A DNA stretch of 64,000 bases, taken from the NCBI GenBank assembly GCA_965243175.1, contig OZ251532.1:2418001-2482000 (forward strand). The letters run 5' to 3'. Within the stretch, counting starts at the first letter, position 1. Every line of letters begins with the position of its first letter. The position numbers and the translations under genes were made by a program. This stretch comes from VXYL01 sp965243175. Lineage in GTDB: Bacteria > Pseudomonadota > Gammaproteobacteria > Pseudomonadales > Azotimanducaceae. The notes below the pieces were generated by a model. It saw only the letters and a program-made list of their open reading frames with translations, was not told the origin of the DNA and did no database searches. Shown here piece after piece: positions 51,558-60,041 of this stretch.

Positions 51558-51824
51558 ATGGACAACGACAACTCGAGCAACGCGATCGGCCCGTCGCCGG
51601 AAGACGCCGCGCCGATCGACCCGGAGTGGATCGCCGAGTTCGAGGCGGCCAGCAGGCGGCCGTTGGCGCTGCGTTGGCGCTACTCGTTCATCAAGACCTA
51701 CAAGCCAGTGCTCGACGACGAGAAGTACCGGTCTTTCGACACGATGGAGTCGTATCGACGTTGGTGCGAAGAGAACCTGCCGGAGTGGCTGGGCTATGGC
51801 CGCGTTCACGTACCCCCAGGCTGA
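51558..51824 (+). CDS. Small protein upstream of nucleotidyltransferase-like gene
   Basis: An 88-residue acidic protein (MDNDNSSNAIGPSPEDAAPI, DPEWIAEFEAASRRPLALRW, YSFIKTYKPVLDDEKYRSFD, MESYRRWCEENLPEWLGYGR). Small proteins of this type lie directly before nucleotidyltransferase-like genes such as the one that follows. A partner or antitoxin role is inferred from the 29-bp overlap with that gene, not from motif evidence. Confidence 0.55.
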   Translation: MDNDNSSNAIGPSPEDAAPIDPEWIAEFEAASRRPLALRWRYSFIKTYKPVLDDEKYRSFDTMESYRRWCEENLPEWLGYGRVHVPPG

Positions 51825-52272
51825 AGACATCAGGGATGCGCTGAAGCGCCATGGTGTGCAGTACCTGTTCATCGGCAAGCCTGGCGCGATACTCCACGGC
51901 TTCCCCGACGCGACACAGGCCGCAGAGATATTCGTTCGTCGCCGACGCGAAAACGGCCGCGCTTTGGTTGCCGCGCTGCGGGATATGGGGTTCGCGATCA
52001 CATCCACGCAGTGTGAAGAAATCGTGCGCGGCAAGGACTTCGTGCAGCTTAGGGACGGCCCCTTCGACATCGATCTGATATTCGCTCCCGACGGCATCGA
52101 GAGATTCGAAGACGCCTATCGACGCCGCGTGGAGGTCGAGGGCTTTCCGGTGTGCTCCATCGACGACATCATCGCAAGCAAAGAGGCATCGAACCGGCAA
52201 AAGGACCACGAGTCGCTGCCAAGGTTGCGTGCGTTCCGAGAGCACCTGCGCCGCGGCGACCCCATGCCGTAG
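51796..52272 (+). CDS. Nucleotidyltransferase-fold protein with weakened catalytic site
   Basis: A 158-residue protein with a nucleotidyltransferase-like layout: YLFIGKPGAILHGFPDATQA, AEIFVRRRRENGRALVAALR, DFVQLRDGPFDIDLIFAPDG, GFPVCSIDDIIASKEASNRQ. In active family members the G-G/A-x-A and T-x-D-x-D residues sit where this copy has GKPGA and TQAAE, so the first two metal acids seem lost, while FDIDLIF keeps the third. It may be a pseudo-enzyme such as an antitoxin, or a weak one. It starts within the preceding gene. Confidence 0.6.
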   Translation: MAAFTYPQAEDIRDALKRHGVQYLFIGKPGAILHGFPDATQAAEIFVRRRRENGRALVAALRDMGFAITSTQCEEIVRGKDFVQLRDGPFDIDLIFAPDGIERFEDAYRRRVEVEGFPVCSIDDIIASKEASNRQKDHESLPRLRAFREHLRRGDPMP

Positions 52273-52302
52273 CATTGGGGAAGCGAGTCAGAGCAGCCCG
52301 CC

Positions 52303-53985
52303 TTGGCGAATCGACATCGAACAGACGTGCTGGTGATCGGCAGTGGTGCCGCCGGGTTGGCGACGGCGTTGCATTTGGCCGATCGCTTGCGGGTGACCGT
52401 GCTCTCCAAGGACGCGCTGCATGGCGGCGCCACCAATCGCGCCCAAGGCGGGGTGGCGGCGGTGGCGCATCCGGCGGACACGTTCGATGCCCACGTGGCG
52501 GACACCATCGCGGCCGGTGGGGGGTTGTGCGACGAAGACGTCGTGCGCTACGTCGTCTCGCGGGGGCCGCAGTGCATCGAGCATGTCGCCGGGCTTGGCC
52601 TCGCCTTCGACCAAGAGGGCGATGCTCCGCATCTGACCCGGGAGGGCGGGCATTCGCATCGGCGGGTGCTGCACGTGGCGGACGCGACCGGCGCGGCCAT
52701 CGCCAGGACGCTCATCGAACAGGCGTCGGCGCATCCGAACATCGCCATCCAGAGCGGGCGGGTGGCGGTGGACGTGATCACGGCGAAGAAGCTCGGCGCC
52801 GCTTCCGAGCCGAACGCCGACCGCGTACACGGCGCCTACGTCTACAACGGCGAAGAAGACGCCGTGGAAGTGGTGGAGGCGAAGTCGGTCGTGCTGGCCA
52901 CGGGCGGCGCCAGCAAGGTCTACCTGTACACCACCAACCCCGACGGCGCCACGGGCGACGGCATCGCCATGGCGTGGCGGGCCGGCTGCCGCATCGCCAA
53001 CATGGAGTTCAACCAGTTCCACCCCACCTGCCTCTACCATCCAGAAGCGCGTTCGTTCCTGATTTCGGAAGCGGTGCGCGGCGAAGGCGGGCGGCTGCTG
53101 CTCGCCGACGGCAGCCGCTTCATGGAGCGCTTCGACGAACGCGGCGAACTGGCTTCGCGGGACGTCGTCGCCCGCGCCATCGATCACGAGATGAAGCGCC
53201 TCGGCACCAGCTGCGTCTATCTGGACATCAGCCATCGTTCGGAATCGTTCCTCGCGGCGCACTTCCCGACGATCCTCGCGCGCTGCCTGGAACTCGGCAT
53301 CGACATGCGCCGCGAGCCGATCCCGGTGGTGCCCGCCGCGCACTACACCTGCGGCGGGGTCATCGTCGATCTGGCCGGGCGAACGGACGTGCCGGGGCTG
53401 TACGCGGTGGGGGAAACCGCCTGCACCGGGCTGCACGGCGCCAACCGGCTCGCCAGCAACTCCTTGCTCGAGTGCCTGGTCTTCGCGCGGGCGGTGGCGG
53501 CGGATATCGTCGAACGGACCGAGAGCGGCACTTCGGCGAACTCTGCGCCATCGCCGCCGGCCTGGGACGAAAGCCGCGTCTCCGATTCGGACGAGCAGGT
53601 GGTGCTCGCGCACAACTGGACCGAACTGCGCCGCTTCATGTGGGACTACGTGGGCATCGTCCGCACCGACAAGCGGCTGGAACGGGCACAGCATCGAATC
53701 GACCTCTTGAAGCGCGAAATCCACGACTATTACGCTCGCCATCGGGTGAGCGCGGACCTCATCGAACTGCGCAATCTGGTGCATGTCGCGGAACTGATCG
53801 TGCGCTCGGCGCTGCTGCGCAAGGAAAGCCGCGGCCTGCACTTCACCCTCGACCATCCAGAGCAGGGGCCGCAAGCCCTGCCCAGCGTCGTCCATCCCGC
53901 GGCCGATCCGCTCGACGTTCTTCAGCCGTTGCCGATGCCGCCCCGCAAGGCCCGCCGCAGCCGCGCGAAGATGGCTGGCGGATAG
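52303..53985 (+). CDS. nadB: L-aspartate oxidase
   Basis: A 560-residue FAD enzyme that makes iminoaspartate for NAD synthesis. It has TDVLVIGSGAAGLATALHLA (FAD-binding), GGATNRAQGGVAAVAHPADT, GGHSHRRVLHVADATGAAIA, VVLATGGASKVYLYTTNPDG, FNQFHPTCLYHPEARSFLIS, EAVRGEGGRLLLADG and TACTGLHGANRLASNSLLEC. FMWDYVGIVRTDKRL marks the C-terminal domain. No ATG fits; TTG at 52303 gives the natural start. Its tail overlaps ygfX on the other strand by 64 bp. No nadA or nadC is in view. Confidence 0.93.
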   Translation: MANRHRTDVLVIGSGAAGLATALHLADRLRVTVLSKDALHGGATNRAQGGVAAVAHPADTFDAHVADTIAAGGGLCDEDVVRYVVSRGPQCIEHVAGLGLAFDQEGDAPHLTREGGHSHRRVLHVADATGAAIARTLIEQASAHPNIAIQSGRVAVDVITAKKLGAASEPNADRVHGAYVYNGEEDAVEVVEAKSVVLATGGASKVYLYTTNPDGATGDGIAMAWRAGCRIANMEFNQFHPTCLYHPEARSFLISEAVRGEGGRLLLADGSRFMERFDERGELASRDVVARAIDHEMKRLGTSCVYLDISHRSESFLAAHFPTILARCLELGIDMRREPIPVVPAAHYTCGGVIVDLAGRTDVPGLYAVGETACTGLHGANRLASNSLLECLVFARAVAADIVERTESGTSANSAPSPPAWDESRVSDSDEQVVLAHNWTELRRFMWDYVGIVRTDKRLERAQHRIDLLKREIHDYYARHRVSADLIELRNLVHVAELIVRSALLRKESRGLHFTLDHPEQGPQALPSVVHPAADPLDVLQPLPMPPRKARRSRAKMAGG

Positions 53986-54326
53986 CGCCCGGCGCGCAAC
54001 GCCAGCACGCGGCGCGAAGTCCGCACCACCAGCCAGCGTTCCGTCATCCACACCGCGCCGCGCAGCTTGGCTGGCCGTGGCGGGCTGCCCTTCCGCGCTG
54101 GCTCGAACAGCACCACCCGTTCCTCCGCCAGCGCGAAACGCCAGACTTCGCCGCGCCGCCAAACCCAACCGTGGTAGACGAGCGAAGCGATGCCCGGCAG
54201 CAGCAGCCACAGGCCCAGAAAGGCCAGCCACGGCACCAGCACGAGAACGTGGATCGCCACTACCGCGGCGAACCATTCCCAGTCCGGCGACCAGTGGACG
54301 TCGATGTCCTCGCGCTGCGCGTTCAC
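53922..54326 (-). CDS. YgfX/CptA-like membrane protein
   Basis: A 134-residue protein with two membrane helices (FAAVVAIHVLVLVPWLAFLG and LWLLLPGIASLVYHGWVW), then WRFALAEERVVLFEPAR and KLRGAVWMTERWLVVRTSRR. In E. coli, YgfX is encoded after sdhE and has been called a toxin that affects cell division; the biology is debated. GTG 54326 overlaps the sdhE stop as GTGA, confirming the pair. It overlaps the nadB end by 64 bp, convergently. Confidence 0.75.
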   Translation of the reverse strand: MNAQREDIDVHWSPDWEWFAAVVAIHVLVLVPWLAFLGLWLLLPGIASLVYHGWVWRRGEVWRFALAEERVVLFEPARKGSPPRPAKLRGAVWMTERWLVVRTSRRVLALRAGRYPPAIFARLRRALRGGIGNG

Positions 54327-54592
54327 GGGCCGCGACGCGGTGGGGCTTCCCGACCGGCGTGGCCCGCCACCATGCCAACGATGGCGGCGAGTTCGGGTGG
54401 CGGCTCTTCGCCTTGCAGCCAATCCCAGATGCGCCAGTCGTCGCAGCCGAGCAGCTCGTGATAGGCGTCCTGTTCCGCTTGGGAGAGATGGAGATAGCGT
54501 GTTCGGGCGAAGCCGACGAGCAGGATGTCCAGTTCCAACACTCCGCGCCGGCTGCGCCAGAGGGCGCGATCGTGGTGCCTGTGCCTGGTCAT
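54323..54592 (-). CDS. sdhE: Succinate dehydrogenase flavin assembly factor
   Basis: An 89-residue SdhE protein: LWRSRRGVLELDILLVGFAR (the conserved R-G-x-x-E in RRGVLELD), YLHLSQAEQDAYHELLGCDD, WRIWDWLQGEEPPPEL. SdhE attaches FAD to the SdhA subunit. ATG at 54592; the stop is coupled to ygfX. The ygfX-sdhE pair opposite ygfZ is the classic gammaproteobacterial arrangement. Confidence 0.9.
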   Translation of the reverse strand: MTRHRHHDRALWRSRRGVLELDILLVGFARTRYLHLSQAEQDAYHELLGCDDWRIWDWLQGEEPPPELAAIVGMVAGHAGREAPPRRGP

Positions 54593-54684
54593 GGCGGACC
54601 GCCAACGACGGGAAGTCGGAGAGCGTCCGACGAGCGGCGTGCGGCTTTGCTAAGCTCGCGGCTTGGACGAGCGGGACTGCGACG

Positions 54685-55461
54685 ATGCCGCCGAACGCAA
54701 GACACTTCGCCTCCTTGGAGCTTCGAGGGCCGGATGCGGCCGATTTCCTGCAAGGCTATCTCACCGCCGACCTTGCGCGCATCAACGCCGAGACGGCGCT
54801 GCCGATGGCCTACTGCAACATCAAGGGACGGGTACACGCAAGCGGCTGGGTCGTTGGAGAGCGGAACCGCGTGCGGCTGGTGGTTCATGCCAGCGTGGCG
54901 GAGGGACTCGCGGCGGACCTTGGGCGCTACCTCGTGTTCGCCAAGTCCAAGCTGAGCGCCCCGGCGCCGAGCGTGTCCTTCTCTTCGCGCCGAACGCCGG
55001 ACGCCGTCGAGCTGCCGCCTACGACGCACTTCGCCATCTTCGGGGCTGAAAGCGAAGGCCACGACGCGTTCGCCGGAGCGTGTGTGGAATCGGGCTTCGT
55101 GGTGGTCGCCGAGGGCGTTTCCCAAGCCTTCCTGCCGCAGATGATCGGCCTCACCGAAGCCGGCGCGGTGAGCTTCACGAAAGGCTGCTATCTGGGCCAG
55201 GAGGTCGTCGCCAGAGCCGAACATCGCGGCGCGGTGAAGCAGCGCCTGCGCCGCTTCGGATTCGAGGGTGCGCCGCCATCGGTCGGCGCCGACGTCCACG
55301 AAGGGGCGGATACCGGGCCGAAGATCGGCACCGTCGTCGCCGTCGGCAACGGCATCGCGCTGGCCGCGACGAGGAGCGCCGTAGCCTCGGCAGTCGCCGC
55401 CAATCGCCTGCTTGCCGCCTTGGATGTCGAGGCATCAGCGACCGAGCAGGTACCGGCATGA
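54685..55461 (+). CDS. ygfZ: Folate-binding protein YgfZ
   Basis: A 258-residue GcvT-fold protein: ARHFASLELRGPDAADFLQG, MAYCNIKGRVHASGWVVGER and the YgfZ signature SFTKGCYLGQEVVARAEHRG (K-G-C-x-x-G-Q-E). It uses folate to help repair or assemble iron-sulphur clusters. ATG at 54685; its stop overlaps the next gene (ATGA). It is divergent from sdhE, 92 bp apart. Confidence 0.92.
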   Translation: MPPNARHFASLELRGPDAADFLQGYLTADLARINAETALPMAYCNIKGRVHASGWVVGERNRVRLVVHASVAEGLAADLGRYLVFAKSKLSAPAPSVSFSSRRTPDAVELPPTTHFAIFGAESEGHDAFAGACVESGFVVVAEGVSQAFLPQMIGLTEAGAVSFTKGCYLGQEVVARAEHRGAVKQRLRRFGFEGAPPSVGADVHEGADTGPKIGTVVAVGNGIALAATRSAVASAVAANRLLAALDVEASATEQVPA

Positions 55462-56582
55462 AGTTCGGCCTCTTCGTCTACTGCACCGTGGGCCGCCGCC
55501 ACGAGCTCGAAGCGGGCATGGCGGGCCGCGACCGCGCTCTCTACGGACGCATGATCGAAGAACTCGGCCGCTACGCGGCGTTCGGCGAGCAGCACGGCTA
55601 CTTCGCCTTCGGCCACCCGGAGCACCACTTGCAGATCGAGGGCTTCGAGATCTCGAACGATCCGGCGCTGATGGCCATGTGGCTCGGCCAACACACGCAG
55701 CGGATGCGCATCGTCACCTGCGGTTTCGTCTCCACCACCAACAACCCGCTCGCCGTGGCGGAGAAGATCGCCACCATGGACCACATGCTCGGCGGTCGCT
55801 TCGGCGTCGGCCTGGTGCGCGGCTACCAGTCGCGGTGGGTGGAGAACTTCAAGGTGCAGCCCGAGCTGCGAGCGGTGGGGCCGTGGAACCGGAAGACGCC
55901 GGACGACGACTTCAACCGCGCCTACTTCAGCGAGTTCGTGGACATCGTGGTGACCGCGCTCAAGGCCGAGACGTTCGCCTACGACGGGCGCTTCTGGACC
56001 TTCCCGCCCAAGGATTTCGTCAATCCGCACGATCATCCGGTGTACCGACGCTTCGGCCACGGCGTGGCCGACGACATGGCCATTTCCGAAATCGGCATCG
56101 CGCCGCGCCCGCTGCAAGACGACATCCCGCTCTACGGCGGCTTCTCCGCCAGCCTAGGCACGGCCAAGTTCTGGGCGCGCTACAAGGGGCGGCCAATCGT
56201 GCTTTCCGGCAACACCGAGTTCCTGGAACTGCTGTGGCGGGAGTGGCGGAGCGTGGCGGAACAGCACGGCCACGACGTGCCGCGCGGCCAGGAGGCGTGC
56301 TGGGGCGGCATCATGGTCTGCGCGGAAACCGATGCCGCGGCGCAACGGCAGTTCGAGGCGATGCAGTGGTTCTGGGAGACCTGGGCGGTGCCGTTCGGCC
56401 AAGGCATGCCGGAGCTTCTGGTCGGTTCGCCGAGCACCATCAGCCGCCGCATCGAGCGCGTGGCCGCCAGCGTGGACATCGACGAAGCGTTCCTGCTGAT
56501 TCCGGCCGGCCTGCACACGCCAGCGCAGATCGAAGATTCGCTGGGCCTTTTCGCGGAGCGCGTGATGCCGAACTTCCGCTAA
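55458..56582 (+). CDS. LLM-class flavin-dependent monooxygenase
   Basis: A 374-residue luciferase-like enzyme: MKFGLFVYCTVGRRHELEAG, GYFAFGHPEHHLQIEGFEIS, TQRMRIVTCGFVSTTNNPLA, LGGRFGVGLVRGYQSRWVEN and GSPSTISRRIERVAASVDID. It uses reduced FMN and oxygen; the substrate is unknown. The ATG overlaps the YgfZ TGA by 4 bp, so the two are co-translated, a link worth noting. coaD follows after 32 bp. Confidence 0.82.
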   Translation: MKFGLFVYCTVGRRHELEAGMAGRDRALYGRMIEELGRYAAFGEQHGYFAFGHPEHHLQIEGFEISNDPALMAMWLGQHTQRMRIVTCGFVSTTNNPLAVAEKIATMDHMLGGRFGVGLVRGYQSRWVENFKVQPELRAVGPWNRKTPDDDFNRAYFSEFVDIVVTALKAETFAYDGRFWTFPPKDFVNPHDHPVYRRFGHGVADDMAISEIGIAPRPLQDDIPLYGGFSASLGTAKFWARYKGRPIVLSGNTEFLELLWREWRSVAEQHGHDVPRGQEACWGGIMVCAETDAAAQRQFEAMQWFWETWAVPFGQGMPELLVGSPSTISRRIERVAASVDIDEAFLLIPAGLHTPAQIEDSLGLFAERVMPNFR

Positions 56583-56614
56583 ACTCGCGCTCCCGCCAAC
56601 GCCGACACGAGCCA

Positions 56615-57088
56615 ATGACGAGCGTCGTCTATCCGGGCAGCTTCAACCCCCCCACGCACGGCCACCGCGACATCATCGAACGCGCCCTGCGCCTCTTCGA
56701 CAAGGTGATCGTGGCGGTCGGCACCTCCGCGGACAAGGACCCCGCCACCTACCTCGCCGCCCGCATCGACCTCTGCCGCCAAGCGCTGGCCGAGTTCGGC
56801 GACCGCGTGGAAGTGGAAGGCTTCAACGTCCTGCTAGTGGACTACATGCGCGCAAAGGGTTCGCGCGTCATCGTGCGCGGCCTGCGCACGATGTCCGACT
56901 TCGACTACGAATACCAGATGATCGCCATGAACCAGACGCTGGACCCGGACTTGGAGTACGTGCTGCTGCCGACTTCGCGCCAATGGTCCGTGCTCTCTTC
57001 GTCCCGGGTACGCGAAATCGCCGGTCTCGGCGGCGACATCTCGGAGTTCGTCCACCCGGCAGTGGCGGAGCACTACCGCAAGGGGTAG
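56615..57088 (+). CDS. coaD: Phosphopantetheine adenylyltransferase
   Basis: A 157-residue CoaD: MTSVVYPGSFNPPTHGHRDI (HxGH motif), VIVAVGTSADKDPATYLAAR, VIVRGLRTMSDFDYEYQMIA, and LSSSRVREIAGLGGDISEFV (SSSxxR motif). It makes dephospho-CoA from phosphopantetheine and ATP. The ATG at 56615 is the family start. It is convergent with the EEP gene. Confidence 0.95.
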   Translation: MTSVVYPGSFNPPTHGHRDIIERALRLFDKVIVAVGTSADKDPATYLAARIDLCRQALAEFGDRVEVEGFNVLLVDYMRAKGSRVIVRGLRTMSDFDYEYQMIAMNQTLDPDLEYVLLPTSRQWSVLSSSRVREIAGLGGDISEFVHPAVAEHYRKG

Positions 57089-57120
57089 CAGGGGCTGGCC
57101 TCGGCATGGCCCCCGCGCGG

Positions 57121-57942
57121 TCAGGAGATCGTGATTTCGATACGGCAGTGGTCGCTCGGCCCCCACTGCTCCGGTTCGTTCAGCGCTCTCACCTGCACCG
57201 ATTCGGCCAAGCTCTCGGAGGCGAACACGAAATCCAGTTGCCGCGTTGCCGTCTCTGGATTCCCCCGACTGTGGTGAAAGGTCGGTACGTTCCGACTGTC
57301 TTTGGGCAACTCGCCTGGCCAAGGATCGGCCTGCCGCCCATGTGGATGCTGCGGCCCCACGAAACGCAAACCCAGGCTTTTCATCCGGTCGAACACCGTT
57401 GCGTATCGCGCAGCCCAGTAAGCAGAGCCGTTCTCGCCGTATCCGTAAAGGACGTTGAGGTCCCCGGCAGCGACGATCCGATGATCGGTTGCACGGCCGA
57501 TCAGCCTCGACAAATCCGAGATGAGCCGATGCGCGGACCCGTCCGCGCATTTCCAACTACTTCCGGTCGAACGATGCATGTTCTCCCAGAACCCATACAT
57601 GGAGGCTACGACGAACGGCGGGCCGTCCGGCGGCGTGACGGTGGCGGCGGCAAGGGTTCCCGGCCGGCTGACGCCGAATCCATCCCACTCGCCCTCGGGT
57701 ATGGATTCGCCTTCGATCCAGTCCACCTGCACACGGTCGGACAACTTGACGACCGCTGCTTTCCAAGGGGTGTGCCCCGGGCTGGCCATATGCCACGGGG
57801 ACGGATCGATTTCGACGCGGGAAGGCAGCTTCACCGAAGGCCGACTTGCCTCCTGCAAGAGCGCAACATCGGCGTCCATCTCCAGCAAGGTCTCCCAAGG
57901 CGCATCCCTGTGCGCGACGTTCCAGGAAACGACTCTGATCAC
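57121..57942 (-). CDS. Endonuclease/exonuclease/phosphatase family protein
   Basis: A 273-residue EEP-fold protein: MIRVVSWNVAHRDAPWETLL, ADVALLQEASRPSVKLPSRV, IVAAGDLNVLYGYGENGSAY, ATRQLDFVFASESL and GPSDHCRIEIT. The metal/catalytic residues (SWN, QE, GDLN, SDH) are complete. It could be a nuclease or a phosphodiesterase. It is not xthA-like beyond the fold. It stands alone, convergent with coaD. Confidence 0.8.
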   Translation of the reverse strand: MIRVVSWNVAHRDAPWETLLEMDADVALLQEASRPSVKLPSRVEIDPSPWHMASPGHTPWKAAVVKLSDRVQVDWIEGESIPEGEWDGFGVSRPGTLAAATVTPPDGPPFVVASMYGFWENMHRSTGSSWKCADGSAHRLISDLSRLIGRATDHRIVAAGDLNVLYGYGENGSAYWAARYATVFDRMKSLGLRFVGPQHPHGRQADPWPGELPKDSRNVPTFHHSRGNPETATRQLDFVFASESLAESVQVRALNEPEQWGPSDHCRIEITIS

Positions 57943-58153
57943 TCTCGGCCTCCGGGGCCCTCACGGGCGACGACCCTATGTCACTTCGGCGTCGTGCGGC
58001 AAGCGCTCCGCAGCCTGTCGCTTCATCCCCCTACACTCATGTCTCTCCGCGAACTTTGCACGGTTTTCTGTCGCAAAATGCCTTTTGAGAAGGGTACACT
58101 CGAAGTTGGCTGTAGCTGAACGATGGGCTTGAGCCTCAATCGGGGTACACGAG
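57943..58153. other. Intergenic region before the RloA gene
   Basis: A 211-bp divergent gap. It contains an AT-richer patch around 58058-58110 (CACGGTTTTCTGTCGCAAAA, then CCTTTTGAGAAGGGTACACT) that probably carries the promoter of the RloA/RloB pair, but no -35/-10 pair is clean. Lower GC than its neighbours is consistent with acquired DNA. Confidence 0.35.
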
Positions 58154-59464
58154 ATGACATCGAACGGGCCGACCAGAACGGGTGCGCTGGTCGCGTTCAA
58201 GGTACGCAACGTCCGCTCGTATCGAGACGAGACGACGCTTTCCATGCAGGCGACGCGCGTGGCCAACGCGGACGCCGTTCGTGCTGTGCGAACCGCTTCC
58301 GCCACGCCGGAGCGGCTGCTGCCGGTTGCTGGCGTGTTCGGTGCCAACGCGGCAGGGAAGTCCACCATCCTGAGAGCGATGGCGGACATGCGGGCGGTCG
58401 TGCTCGGCTCGTTCAAGAACTCTGGCGCAGGCATTCATCGCAAGCCTTTCTTGCTGGCCCCCGATGGGGCGGCGAAGACTTCCGAGTTCATGGTGGATCT
58501 GATCCTCGATGGCGTGTGGTGGCAGTACGGGTTCGAGTTCGACGACCAGCGGATTTCGCGAGAGTTCGCCTTTCACTTTCCCCGCGGGCGGCAGGCGCTC
58601 GTTTTCGAAAGAGAGCGGCACACCCTGGCCTTCGGGCCCTCTTTCCGAGCCTTTGGCGGCAGCCTGCGCCCGCTGTTGCGGGAGGACGCGCTGTTGCTGT
58701 CGATCATCGGCGCCGCGGCCGAGAGCGCGATCAGCCCGCTCTTTGGTTGGTGGCAATCCAACATGCGCTTGGCCGCTTCTGAAAACCGCCCGCTGCGCAG
58801 CGTGTTCACGGCGGATTTGGCAAAGGCGGATAGCACGCGACACCGTGTTCTGCAGCTGCTCCGCGCTGCGGATTTGGGCTTGGCCGACGTCAAGGTCGTC
58901 AAACCGGATGCCGAGACGCTGGACATGCTGAAACGGGTGATCCTCGCGCTCCAGGGCGACGAGCTGGGCGATGGCGAGGTCGTTCTCGACACAGCCAACA
59001 TGGTGCAGCTGATCCACGGCGGTGGAGACGGCGTCGCATTCGACCCGGCCGACGAGTCGATGGGCACGCAAGTGTGGGTTGGTCTCATCGGGCCGGTACT
59101 CGATGCGCTTGAGCATGGGCACTTGCTGTTGGTGGACGAGATCGACGCCAGTCTCCATCCGTTGCTCGTCGACAGGCTGATCGATCTTTTCCAGAATCCG
59201 GCTACGAACCCGCGGTGCGCTCAGCTGGTGTTCAACGCCCACGACACGACGCTGTTGGACGGCACGCGCCCCCTTGCGCTTGGGCGCGACCAGATCTGGT
59301 TCGCGGAACGAGACGACAGTGGTGCCAGCCAGCTGGTGCCCCTTGCCGATTTCAAGGCCCGGCGCGACGAGTCCGTGCGACGGCGCTACCTTCGCGGGCG
59401 GTATGGCGGCATTCCGACATTGGATACGGCGGAGTTCGAGCACGCAGTAGGAGCGCTGCCATAG
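58154..59464 (+). CDS. RloA-like AAA15 ATPase (ABC-type)
   Basis: A 436-residue ATPase of the AAA15/OLD-like class: MTSNGPTRTGALVAFKVRNV, RSYRDETTLSM, Walker A FGANAAGKSTILRAM, the ABC-like signature in DESMGTQVWVGLIGP, Walker B GHLLLVDEIDASLHPLLVDR, and NAHDTTLLDG, a switch His. The following RloB gene makes this an RloAB pair, genes first noted beside type I restriction loci in Campylobacter. Antiviral systems such as PARIS use a similar ATPase-TOPRIM pairing. The substrate is unknown. Confidence 0.8.
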   Translation: MTSNGPTRTGALVAFKVRNVRSYRDETTLSMQATRVANADAVRAVRTASATPERLLPVAGVFGANAAGKSTILRAMADMRAVVLGSFKNSGAGIHRKPFLLAPDGAAKTSEFMVDLILDGVWWQYGFEFDDQRISREFAFHFPRGRQALVFERERHTLAFGPSFRAFGGSLRPLLREDALLLSIIGAAAESAISPLFGWWQSNMRLAASENRPLRSVFTADLAKADSTRHRVLQLLRAADLGLADVKVVKPDAETLDMLKRVILALQGDELGDGEVVLDTANMVQLIHGGGDGVAFDPADESMGTQVWVGLIGPVLDALEHGHLLLVDEIDASLHPLLVDRLIDLFQNPATNPRCAQLVFNAHDTTLLDGTRPLALGRDQIWFAERDDSGASQLVPLADFKARRDESVRRRYLRGRYGGIPTLDTAEFEHAVGALP

Positions 59465-59492
59465 CCGACACGTCTCGCGGAACGCATCCGAG

Positions 59493-60041
59493 GTGACGAT
59501 GCGCCCCAAGCGTCCCAAGAAGCACCGCCGAACCGTTCCCGGATCAAGGGAACAGCGCAAGGTCGTCCGCGTACTTGCCGAGGGCGAGGTCACGGAGCCG
59601 CAATACCTCCGTGCCGTCGCTAGCCCCGAGGTGCATGTCGATTTCGGCGAAATGGGATCCACGCCGATGACTCTGGTCAGGCGAGCTCGGGAGGAGAAGA
59701 AGGCCAATCGCGGCGCAGACGATTTCGACGAAATCTGGTGCGTGTTCGACTGCGACGAACATCCCGACGTCGCCAAAGCCATCCACGAAGCCCGCCAGAG
59801 CGGCATCGGCACGGCGATGTCCAATCCTTGCTTCGAGCTGTGGCTCGTTCTGCACGTCGAAGAACAGTGGGCACACGTTCATCGTCACGCCGTACAACGA
59901 AGGTGCGGTGATCTCGGCCTAACGGAGGGCAAGAGGATTACGACCAAGGGGATGTCGCAGCTGAGACGCGGCTACGAGGCTGCGAAGCAACGTGCTGAAT
60001 CGCTTGACCAAATGCATGAACAGGATGGCTCGCCTAAGTAG
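59493..60041 (+). CDS. RloB-family protein (TOPRIM-like)
   Basis: A 182-residue RloB protein: RKVVRVLAEGEVTEPQYLRA (conserved Glu as in TOPRIM), EIWCVFDCDEHPDVAKAIHE (acidic D-x-D), GTAMSNPCFELWLVLHVEEQ, the latter being a family hallmark. The pattern suggests metal-dependent nucleic-acid cleavage. Start is GTG 59493 or ATG 59499, 28 or 34 bp after RloA. It lies on the border of the prophage remnant. Confidence 0.8.
   Translation: MTMRPKRPKKHRRTVPGSREQRKVVRVLAEGEVTEPQYLRAVASPEVHVDFGEMGSTPMTLVRRAREEKKANRGADDFDEIWCVFDCDEHPDVAKAIHEARQSGIGTAMSNPCFELWLVLHVEEQWAHVHRHAVQRRCGDLGLTEGKRITTKGMSQLRRGYEAAKQRAESLDQMHEQDGSPK

Noticed and set aside
57089..57120. GGGGC...GCCCC hairpin after coaD as a terminator
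   Set aside because: Only about 5 bp of stem and no T-run on either strand.
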